From: JAEKNW01 sp963678375
Lineage (GTDB): Bacteria; Cloacimonadota; Cloacimonadia; Cloacimonadales; JAFGVF01
Assembly: GCA_963678375.2 (NCBI GenBank)
Contig: OY782831.1
Coordinates: forward strand, 1,798,001 to 1,862,000
Length of the DNA stretch: 64,000 nucleotides
Direction: 5' to 3'
Positions 51,190 to 58,066 of this stretch are shown here, in pieces. The notes under the pieces are model-generated. The model did not search any database. It was given only the letters and a program-made list of their open reading frames with translations, and had not been told where the DNA came from. Numbering within the stretch: the first letter of the stretch is position 1; every line of letters begins with the position of its first letter. The translations under genes were made by a program, and so were the position numbers.

Positions 51190-52392
51190 ATGTTCTCAGA
51201 TGGCTCAACCGGATTTATGCTGGTTGCAACAAGTTTAGTAATGCTTATGACCCCAGGATTAGCCTTCTTTTATGGTGGTCTAGCCTCTAAACGAAATATT
51301 CTTGGTATAATGATACAAAGTTTCGTATCGTTAGGTGTAACAACTATCCTCTGGTATGCCTTTGGTTATTCCCTTTGTTTTAGTGGCTCAGGTCCAATTA
51401 TTGGAAATTTTGATAAGAGTTTCCTCTTAGGGATTAACCTTCTAACACCTTTTGGAGATGGTGCAATTCCTGAATTTGTTTTCTTCTCCTATCAAATGAT
51501 GTTTGCTATTATAACTCCAGCCTTAATTACTGGTGCATTTACTGGAAGGGTTTCTTTCAAAGCTTACCTTCTATTTTTGGTAGTTTGGCAAATTTTTGTT
51601 TATTACCCATTTGTCCATATGATTTGGGGTGGGGGAATCCTTGCTGAATGGGGAGTTAGAGATTTCGCTGGAGGAATTGTAGTGCATGTCACAGCTGGTT
51701 TCGCAGCTCTTGCTTCTGTTATCTTTGTAGGTGAAAGGAAAAACAGAAACTCTAAACCTAACAGCATCCCCTTAGTTGCTATTGGAACAGGTCTTCTCTG
51801 GTTCGGCTGGTACGGTTTCAATGCTGGAAGTGAGCTTAGGGTTGACCATGTTACAGCACAGGCATTTGTTAATACTGATATAGCAGCATCTTTTGCTACA
51901 ATTACCTGGTTAATCATTGAGTGGACGCTCAAAAAGAAACCAAAATTTGTGGGGCTTATGACAGGGGCTGTTGCTGGACTAGCAACTATAACACCAGCTG
52001 CTGGTTTTGTTCCAGCTTGGGCTGCTGCAATTATTGGTATTTTAGCTGGTATTGGTTGTTATATGGCAGTTGCATTGAAGAATAAACTCAAATGGGATGA
52101 TGCTTTAGATGTTTGGGGTGTTCATGGTATGGGTGGATTTATTGGAACTGTATTACTTGGAGTTTTTGCAAGTTCAAGTCTTAATCCAGCTGGAGCTGAT
52201 GGTTTATTGAATGGAAACTCTACTTTCTTTTTCAAACAGTTAATTACTGCAAGTGGAGCTGCTATTTACGCTTTCTTTTTTACTTATGCAATGCTGTGGA
52301 TTATCAATAAGATAACAATTGTCAGAGTTTGCGAGGAACATGAAGGTCAAGGATTAGATAGATCTCTACACGATGAAGATGCATACGCATAA
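51190..52392 (+). CDS. amt: Ammonium transporter Amt
   Basis: Trimeric inner-membrane channel for ammonium/ammonia. The 400-residue protein has 11 hydrophobic helices starting with GFMLVATSLVMLMTPGLAFFYGG, the pore histidines in GGIVVHVTAG and VWGVHGMGGF, and the family pattern FNAGS. No cleavable signal peptide is present. The start follows GGAGGAACTGAA. No glnK/glnB regulator is adjacent, which is the usual partner. A hairpin closes the gene. Confidence 0.95.
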   Translation: MFSDGSTGFMLVATSLVMLMTPGLAFFYGGLASKRNILGIMIQSFVSLGVTTILWYAFGYSLCFSGSGPIIGNFDKSFLLGINLLTPFGDGAIPEFVFFSYQMMFAIITPALITGAFTGRVSFKAYLLFLVVWQIFVYYPFVHMIWGGGILAEWGVRDFAGGIVVHVTAGFAALASVIFVGERKNRNSKPNSIPLVAIGTGLLWFGWYGFNAGSELRVDHVTAQAFVNTDIAASFATITWLIIEWTLKKKPKFVGLMTGAVAGLATITPAAGFVPAWAAAIIGILAGIGCYMAVALKNKLKWDDALDVWGVHGMGGFIGTVLLGVFASSSLNPAGADGLLNGNSTFFFKQLITASGAAIYAFFFTYAMLWIINKITIVRVCEEHEGQGLDRSLHDEDAYA

Positions 52393-52416
52393 ATAATTAA
52401 ACACTTTACAAAAACT

Positions 52417-52447
52417 AACGACAAAGGACTGTCAGTCCTTTGTCGTT
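52417..52447. terminator. Strong hairpin after amt
   Basis: A 14-bp perfect stem AACGACAAAGGACT (52417-52430) pairs with AGTCCTTTGTCGTT (52434-52447), loop GTC. It lacks a good U-run on either strand. Confidence 0.75.
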
Positions 52448-52570
52448 CTAGTAAAAATAAGACTCAAGTTAAATTCTGGTAGTCAGAATTATTAAATGAA
52501 TGCATATCATAATAAGTAGTTTTTATGCAATATATGAAAACCTGCATACTTGAAGTCCTTCTGGATATAT

Positions 52571-53143
52571 TTAAGAAAAACTCTTTTTTATTTTATCTAA
52601 GAATTTCTTTCTCCCTTTTTCCTTACCTTTAGTGATGAAATCCTTATTCATCCACTTGACTTTTTTCATTCCCACACTTCTAAGAGTTGCCTTAAGGGTT
52701 CTCGAAATTGGACTACCAAAGCCGAATCTTAATAAGAAGGTTGGCATTTCTGATGTTGTTATGATTGTTGTTGATTTGATATTTGTTAATTTACCTATGA
52801 GACCTATTTTACCATATTCATAAGCATAGGTCTTGAGCATAACCTTATCTATAAATCCTTTTAAGATTGCAGGCATACCGAACCACCAGATAGGGAAGAT
52901 AAAAACTACTTGGTCAGAATCATTCAAAAGTTTCTGGTACTTTTTAACTAAATTATCACTTGTTTCACCTTTGGAAAACAAAGCTAGATCACTTTCTTGC
53001 ATAACTGGATTGAATCCATCTTTGTTAAGATCTATGACTTGATAATCTTTCTTTCTTTGTTGTAATGATTCAATAACGACATCTAAAACTGCTTTATTAA
53101 AGCTTCCATGCCAGGGATGTGCAAAGACAATGCTTGTTTTCAT
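52571..53143 (-). CDS. Flavodoxin-fold NAD(P)H:quinone reductase
   Basis: Cytoplasmic FMN/FAD-binding oxidoreductase of the KefF/MdaB/NQO family. The protein of 190 residues begins TSIVFAHPWHGSFNKAV and has the flavin-binding FPIWWFGMPAILKGFIDKVM. The start is set at 53143, where AAGGAGATAAT precedes the ATG; an upstream ATG at 53161 precedes that ribosome site and is unlikely. It acts on quinones or related electron acceptors; the partner is unknown. Monocistronic by position. Confidence 0.87.
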   Translation of the reverse strand: MKTSIVFAHPWHGSFNKAVLDVVIESLQQRKKDYQVIDLNKDGFNPVMQESDLALFSKGETSDNLVKKYQKLLNDSDQVVFIFPIWWFGMPAILKGFIDKVMLKTYAYEYGKIGLIGKLTNIKSTTIITTSEMPTFLLRFGFGSPISRTLKATLRSVGMKKVKWMNKDFITKGKEKGRKKFLDKIKKSFS

Positions 53144-53292
53144 ATTATCTCCTTTTTTCATATTATAACAAATCAGGAAAAGAATGCCAATTTTTTACTC
53201 TATTAAAAACTGTTATTTTTTCCGTTTTTTTTTATTTCCACAATAAGATAGCAAAGAAGTATTTACGACCTATAAAATCAAAAAAGTGATTG

Positions 53293-53952
53293 TTAGTAAA
53301 TACCTACATCTTCTCTTACTCCAAAAGATTTTCTAGCTTTATAAAGTTCTTTAACTTCTTCTTGGTCCATAGTTTGGTAAGAACCTAGTTGTTTCAGATT
53401 AAAGAATATTTTAGAAAAGTGCTCTACTGTTTCCATTCTGTAATAGGCTGTTTCCACATCACTTCCTAAAGTTAGAACTCCGTGTTTCTCTAATAAAAAC
53501 GCTTCATGATTATGAACATACTCCTTAATCTTGTTGGGTAAAATGTCAGTGCCTGGCCTGCCATATTCAACCAGTGGTATTTTGCCTATGGAAACAATCA
53601 CTTCTACTAAAATAGGTTGATCAAGAGGAATTCCTGCTACTGCTAAAGTTGTTCCGAAAACTGGATGAGCATGGAAAATACCTTTCACATCAGGTCTTTC
53701 TTGATATATCATTATATGCATTTTGATTTCAGAGGAAGCTCTAGCAGATCCCTCAAGAATATTTCCTTGCATATCACATAGGAGAATATCATCATAGTTT
53801 AGGTATCCCTTGGACTTACCTGAAGCAGTAATCAAAAATTTGTCATCATCAACTCTAATACTTATGTTACCATCGTTAGAAGCAACAAATCCTCTATTAT
53901 AAGCACGTTTACCTAATTCTATTATTCTATCTTTCTCTTCTTTGTAGTTCAT
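53293..53952 (-). CDS. Class II aldolase/adducin-family protein
   Basis: Zinc-dependent sugar-phosphate aldolase or epimerase, L-fuculose-phosphate aldolase (FucA)-like. The 219-residue protein has GNISIRVDDDKFLITASGKSKG, the zinc ligands in GIFHAHPVFGT and in LLEKHGVLTLG, and the catalytic Glu in ASSEIKMHIMIY. The start at 53952 is chosen because GGAGG lies 5 nt before this ATG; the TTG at 53964 is upstream of the ribosome site. No other sugar genes are adjacent, so the substrate is open. Confidence 0.88.
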   Translation of the reverse strand: MNYKEEKDRIIELGKRAYNRGFVASNDGNISIRVDDDKFLITASGKSKGYLNYDDILLCDMQGNILEGSARASSEIKMHIMIYQERPDVKGIFHAHPVFGTTLAVAGIPLDQPILVEVIVSIGKIPLVEYGRPGTDILPNKIKEYVHNHEAFLLEKHGVLTLGSDVETAYYRMETVEHFSKIFFNLKQLGSYQTMDQEEVKELYKARKSFGVREDVGIY

Positions 53953-54288
53953 TATTTCCTCCAATACTAGAATGTTTGATGAGTTGTTTTTGTCAATTAA
54001 TAGTCTAGAAAAGTATTGCTCTTTGCGGAAAAATGAGAGTGGTTGATATTTTAATATGAATTATAGCAGTTTACAGGATTAGAACATTATAACAAAACAA
54101 TTTTATTCATATAATATCAATGAATTGTATTAGCTAGTGGAGGTAAGTTAAAAGCCCTTGAAACAAGGGCTTTATATGTAAAGATGATAAATTATTTATA
54201 GACCATTTAAAAAAAATTAAGAATAGAGCTATTTATAATTTATAATCTATTTAAATTTCAGAATTTTATAAGAAGAAATATTTGTAGT
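53953..54288. other. Intergenic region with a terminator
   Basis: 336 bp between two minus-strand genes. It contains the hairpin at 54151-54173, A+T-rich DNA on both sides, and presumably the aldolase promoter. No other feature seen. Confidence 0.45.
54151..54175. terminator. Terminator after the lmo0937-type gene
   Basis: A 10-bp perfect stem AAAGCCCTTG (54151-54160) pairs with CAAGGGCTTT (54164-54173), loop AAA; the minus strand ends in TTTTAAC. It would end the minus-strand small-protein unit. Confidence 0.75.
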
Positions 54289-54435
54289 CTATACTTTGGG
54301 TTTTCTGATGATTCTAATTAAAATCATTATTACAGCGATAACTAGAAGTACGTGTATAAAACCACCAATTGTATAGGAACTAACAAAACCAAGAAGCCAT
54401 AAAACAATTAATATAACAGCAATAAGTTCAAGCAT
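54289..54435 (-). CDS. lmo0937-type small membrane protein
   Basis: A 48-residue two-helix membrane protein, MLELIAVILIVLWLLGFVSS then YTIGGFIHVLLVIAVIMILI, with a basic tail RIIRKPKV. Length and pattern (WLLG, SYTIGGFIH) match the lmo0937/DUF5670 family found in stress-associated gene neighbourhoods. A strong ribosome site (AAAGGAG) precedes the ATG. The coiled-coil gene lies upstream on the same strand, with a foldable element between them. Function unknown. Confidence 0.8.
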   Translation of the reverse strand: MLELIAVILIVLWLLGFVSSYTIGGFIHVLLVIAVIMILIRIIRKPKV

Positions 54436-54460
54436 ATTACTTCTCCTTTAGGCTTAATTT

Positions 54461-54529
54461 TTGAGTATAATTTATTGAGTTTTTAGCTCAACTTATCAAT
54501 TATTCTGAATTGATTAGATGTATACTCAA
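54461..54529. repeat. Three-way-junction-like inverted repeat element
   Basis: Outer stem TTGAGTATA (54461-54469)/TATACTCAA (54521-54529), 9 bp, encloses two inner hairpins: TTGAG/CTCAA (54475-54491) and ATCAAT/ATTGAT (54495-54514). All three are perfect, and the fold is possible on either strand. It sits between two minus-strand genes of the small stress-type unit. Confidence 0.5.
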
Positions 54530-54540
54530 GTGTTATTTAT

Positions 54541-54828
54541 TTATTTGAATTTAGTTACAAAATCATCAATAGATTTCTTAAGAGAATCCCATGTAGATTC
54601 TACATTACGTTTGACTGATTCCCAATTTTCTTCGCTAGCATCATCAAGTTTTGATAGCTTATTTTTGCCTTCATTGATTTTAGCTTTCAGCATTGCAACA
54701 TTATCTTTAATCTTTAGTTGAGCATCAGCATTAAGGTCAGAAGCTCTTGCTTTAATTTTATCAACCTGAGCTGACCACTCATCTAACTGTGCTTGTAGTT
54801 TCTTTTTATATATTTCTTTAGTTTTCAT
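54541..54828 (-). CDS. Small coiled-coil protein (stress-type)
   Basis: A 95-residue, highly charged helical protein: IYKKKLQAQLDEWSAQVDKI, then KARASDLNADAQLKIKDNVA and NWESVKRNVESTWDSLKKS. Heptad-like spacing suggests one long coiled coil; no signal peptide or enzyme motif. It resembles the coiled-coil domain-containing/sll1863-like stress family by pattern only. The ribosome site is GGAGAATATG-like before the ATG at 54828. Probably in one unit with the lmo0937-type gene. Confidence 0.7.
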   Translation of the reverse strand: MKTKEIYKKKLQAQLDEWSAQVDKIKARASDLNADAQLKIKDNVAMLKAKINEGKNKLSKLDDASEENWESVKRNVESTWDSLKKSIDDFVTKFK

Positions 54829-54862
54829 ACATATTCTCCTTTGTTTTGTTTAAAAAAAATTA

Positions 54863-55363
54863 TTATAATCTTATTGATATTCCGAATTTTCCACCAGAAA
54901 AGACGTTTCCACCACCAAGCTCTAGATTAATTCCAAATTTCTTGTTAAAGTAATAACGAGCTCCGAGTTGACCAGCAAGACCTAAACCTGAAGCTTCAGA
55001 ACCATCATAATCATCTGGTGAATCCCATATATAGAAGCCTAAACTAAGACCAGCATAGACATCCCAATTTGAAGGGATTTCCATCAGATTATTAAAATGA
55101 TAATTAGTATTTCCAAAAACACCTATTACTGAATGTTCATATTCAATATTACGGTATTTTTCCTCATTGGACCTGAAAGATAGTTCACCACCTAAGGTGA
55201 TATTTTCATGAATTCCATAATCTAAACCCATATATATGGGTAAGCCATCTGAAGAAAACCCTAAGCCAGTATTCATTTGTGTTTGCCCTTAATTTAAGGC
55301 ATTAGAAGCAAATGCCAAACTTAAGAGTGATAATAACCATATAATTAAAACATATTTTTTCAT
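54863..55363 (-). pseudogene. Outer-membrane beta-barrel-like protein interrupted by one in-frame TAA
   Basis: The frame starts at the ATG at 55363 with a clear signal peptide (KKYVLIIWLLSLLSLAFASN), then meets TAA at 55289-55291, and continues open in the same frame as a 137-residue beta-rich protein ending IRL, an aromatic-poor barrel-like C-terminus (LGARYYFNKKFGINLELGGG). A single C-to-T change (CAA to TAA) would explain the break, since the context is ALN-stop-GQTQMNTG. Without the signal, the downstream part (from ATG 55276) could not be exported. It is a recent pseudogene, a sequencing error, or a readthrough case. Confidence 0.75.
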
Positions 55364-55842
55364 TAAATTTACCTTTTTTTGTTTTTCTTGTTATTCAATT
55401 ATTTGATAAATTGAATTTATTATACTTTAAATTTATTATTAAAGTAAAAACAACTAGAATATATTGTATATAATATTCAATTTAGTAAAGAAAACAAAAA
55501 ATATTTTTAGTTAACTAATATCTATACTCTCTTTATATATATACTTATTTAAGTTACATTTTAAGTTAAGCTTGTCAGTCGCTGGTTAAATTTACTCCTT
55601 AAGTAATTAGAAATTACTAAGTTATTTAGTCAAAATTAATAAATAAAGACTGCCCTATTTATTATTTAGATGTATTGAAAATGCACTCTGAATAAAATGT
55701 GACAAGAATATAGGTAGATCAACTTAATTTATAACAAGTGAAAACAGTTTATAATAATGATAAATGATCAAGATTAAAAATAAATTTGCTATTCTTAAAT
55801 TACTATTTAATATGTGAATATAAAAATCTGAAGGAGATTAAA
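55364..55842. other. A+T-rich intergenic region
   Basis: About 480 bp between divergent genes. Very A+T-rich; it holds the promoters of the barrel gene (minus) and of the lipoprotein gene (plus, ribosome site GAAGGAGATT). No RNA gene or repeat is evident. Confidence 0.45.
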
Positions 55843-57471
55843 ATGAAAATTAAGAAATATATAATACTGCTTTTTGCATTATCAATAATGATGTTTTTAG
55901 TAAGTTGTGAAGACGATGATTCTACGTCACCAGAAGGTAGCGCACAAGTTAGAGTAATCCATGCTAGTTATGATGCTCCAGCGGTTGATATCTGGGTTGA
56001 AGGTAATAAAAAAATTGAAGATCTTGAATATGGAATGTCTTCAGCTTATGCTGAATTAGATGATGGAATGTCTCAAATTATGGTAGTTCCTGCTGGCGCA
56101 CAAGAACCTGTAGTAATAGATGTTGAGCTTGATTTAGTCGATATGGCTGATTATACAGTATTTGCTGTTGGTTCTTTAGCTAATATTGAACCAATTTATA
56201 CTGTTGATAATAGGGCAAGTCAGACTGATATGGCAAAAGTTAGATTTGTTCATGCTTCACCAGATGCTCCAGCTGTTGATATCAAGTATGATGATGGCTC
56301 AGTTTCTACAGTATTTGAAAATAAATCATATAAATCAATTTCAGCTTATATGAGTGTTCCAGCAATGTCTTATTCTTTTATGGTAAGCCCAACTGGTTCT
56401 GATGATGTTGTTGTTAGTTTTGAACCAATAGATGTTCAAGCAGGAAATGTCTATACCATACTTGCTCATGGTACACTTGCTGAAAATGATGATTATCCTT
56501 TTGCTGTAAGAGTTTTTGTTGATAATGGCAATGGTGATTCCTATGTTGACCTAACAGCCGCAGGTCCTGAGTACATGGATATATCTCCAATGGAACTTCA
56601 ACAAATGATGTCTTCAAACCCTGATCTTATAGTAATTGATGTGTCACCAATTTTTGCTCAAGGACATATACCAGGATCAGTAAGCTATCCTCTTAGTGGT
56701 GGAGTGTTAGATAATGCTATAATGTATCTTGATAAACAAGCAGATTACGTAATATACTGTCATACAGATCAAGCTTCAATGAGTGGAGCTCAAGCTTTAG
56801 TTGATGCTGATTTTGAAAATGTATATCGACTAGAAGGTAATTTCAGTGCTTGGGAAGAGGCTGGCTACGATGTTGAAGAAGGTATGGCAAATGTTTTAGT
56901 GACTCATGCTTCTCCAGATGCCCCAGGGGTTGATTTACTAATAGATATGATACCTGCAAACTCAAGTGCTTTGGAATTTCCTAATAATACAGGTTATCTT
57001 GCATTATCACCAGGAATGAGAAAGGTCCAAGTTAATGTTAGTGGAACAGAAACTACTGTTATTGAAGCTGATATTGATTTCTCTACTATGAACAATTATT
57101 CTTTATTCGCTGTTGATGAAGTTGCTTCAATTTCTGCCCTTCTTTTAGAAGATGATTTGACTCAACCCACTTCAGGAAATGCACATGTCAGATTTATTCA
57201 TCTTTCACCAGATGCTCCAAGTGTAGATATAACTTTAACTGATGGAACTATTGTTTTTGGAGATAAATCGTTCTTAGAATATTCAGATTTTACACCTTTG
57301 GCAGCAAATACTTATGATCTACAGGTAAGATTACAAGGCACAGAAACAGTTGTCTTGGAATTACCAGGAATAAGCTTAATGGATGGTAAAATCTATACAA
57401 TATTTGCCAAGGGATTCGTCAGTGGAAGTGATGAGCAAGCTTTAGGTGCTGAGATTATAATGAATGAATAG
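55843..57471 (+). CDS. Lipoprotein with four DUF4397 domains and an inserted rhodanese domain
   Basis: A 542-residue exported lipoprotein. The start is placed at 55843, where GAAGGAG precedes the ATG; an earlier ATG at 55786 would add 19 residues before the signal peptide. The lipobox LVSC ends at Cys22. Four DUF4397 repeats begin near residues 33, 130, 349 and 447, each marked by R-[VF]-[IV]-H-[AL]-S-x-[DY]-A-P-x-VD. Between the second and third lies a rhodanese-like domain (about 244-345) with a Cys306 active-site-like loop (YCHTDQASMSG). The substrate is unknown. A beta-rich surface role with a sulfur-handling domain is inference. Confidence 0.9.
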   Translation: MKIKKYIILLFALSIMMFLVSCEDDDSTSPEGSAQVRVIHASYDAPAVDIWVEGNKKIEDLEYGMSSAYAELDDGMSQIMVVPAGAQEPVVIDVELDLVDMADYTVFAVGSLANIEPIYTVDNRASQTDMAKVRFVHASPDAPAVDIKYDDGSVSTVFENKSYKSISAYMSVPAMSYSFMVSPTGSDDVVVSFEPIDVQAGNVYTILAHGTLAENDDYPFAVRVFVDNGNGDSYVDLTAAGPEYMDISPMELQQMMSSNPDLIVIDVSPIFAQGHIPGSVSYPLSGGVLDNAIMYLDKQADYVIYCHTDQASMSGAQALVDADFENVYRLEGNFSAWEEAGYDVEEGMANVLVTHASPDAPGVDLLIDMIPANSSALEFPNNTGYLALSPGMRKVQVNVSGTETTVIEADIDFSTMNNYSLFAVDEVASISALLLEDDLTQPTSGNAHVRFIHLSPDAPSVDITLTDGTIVFGDKSFLEYSDFTPLAANTYDLQVRLQGTETVVLELPGISLMDGKIYTIFAKGFVSGSDEQALGAEIIMNE

Positions 57472-57485
57472 ATTTTAATTTCAAA

Positions 57486-57511
57486 TGAGACTCGGAAATT
57501 TCCGAGTCTCA
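57486..57511. terminator. Perfect 26-bp palindrome after the lipoprotein gene
   Basis: TGAGACTCGGAAA followed by TTTCCGAGTCTCA, 13+13 bp with no spacer. It probably acts as a terminator, though no long U-run follows. A shortened copy (CTCGGAAATTTCCGAG) recurs at 57727-57742, followed by a T-run, and is a better terminator. Confidence 0.6.
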
Positions 57512-58066
57512 GACCTTTGACAAAAGCCCATATTTTTTAGAAAGTCAATTATTCTTTGAAAAATATAGGACAAAAAGCAATTCATAAAGTCGCTATATCT
57601 TTACCCAAACTCTTCTCTGCGATGTATTTAAATACTATCTTGCTTGAGTTTAAGTAAATCTATTAGCGATCTCTTTTTGCAAAAAGAGACCAAAAACTCA
57701 GAGAAGTTGACTTTGTCAACACTCTGCTCGGAAATTTCCGAGTCTCTATTTTTTTTGCTAAGAACAAGTAATATTGCGGATGTGGTCATCCGCTTCCCCA
57801 GTTATGCTAGAGATTTTGTCATCTCTTTTATTTAAACCCAGACAGTCCTTAGTCCTTTGTGGTTAGCACTATGTTATTCTGCAAAAGTAAGATTCATAAT
57901 TTCTCCGAATATACACATTATAATTGTATGCGTCTATATTGAAACACCCCCCTGTATCCCCCTCAAAGAAGGGGATTTTCCCAGAAGTTAGAATTATCTT
58001 TAAAGTTGGAACAAAAATTGAATAAGAAAAAGTATCCCAAAATAATACTAACTATTATGAGGTGCA
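57512..58066. other. Palindrome-rich intergenic region
   Basis: 555 bp with no reliable gene. Palindromes: TCTCTTTTTGCAAAAAGAGA (57670-57689, perfect 20 bp), CTCGGAAATTTCCGAG (57727-57742) with a T-run, GCGGATG-TGGT-CATCCGC (57776-57793), and one copy of the dispersed repeat (57946-57980). A frame at 57644 is not a real gene. Confidence 0.6.
57946..57980 (-). repeat. Single copy of the dispersed hairpin repeat
   Basis: On the minus strand the sequence AAATCCCCTTCTTTGAGGGG followed by GATACAGGGG matches the tandem units at 44023-44137 (AAATCCCCTTTTGTGAAGGG, then GAAGATAGGGG). It lies 87 bp before the transporter operon. Confidence 0.8.

Noticed and set aside
57644..57835. 63-codon frame in the palindrome-rich gap
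   Set aside because: It runs through two palindromes and has no ribosome site; probably chance.
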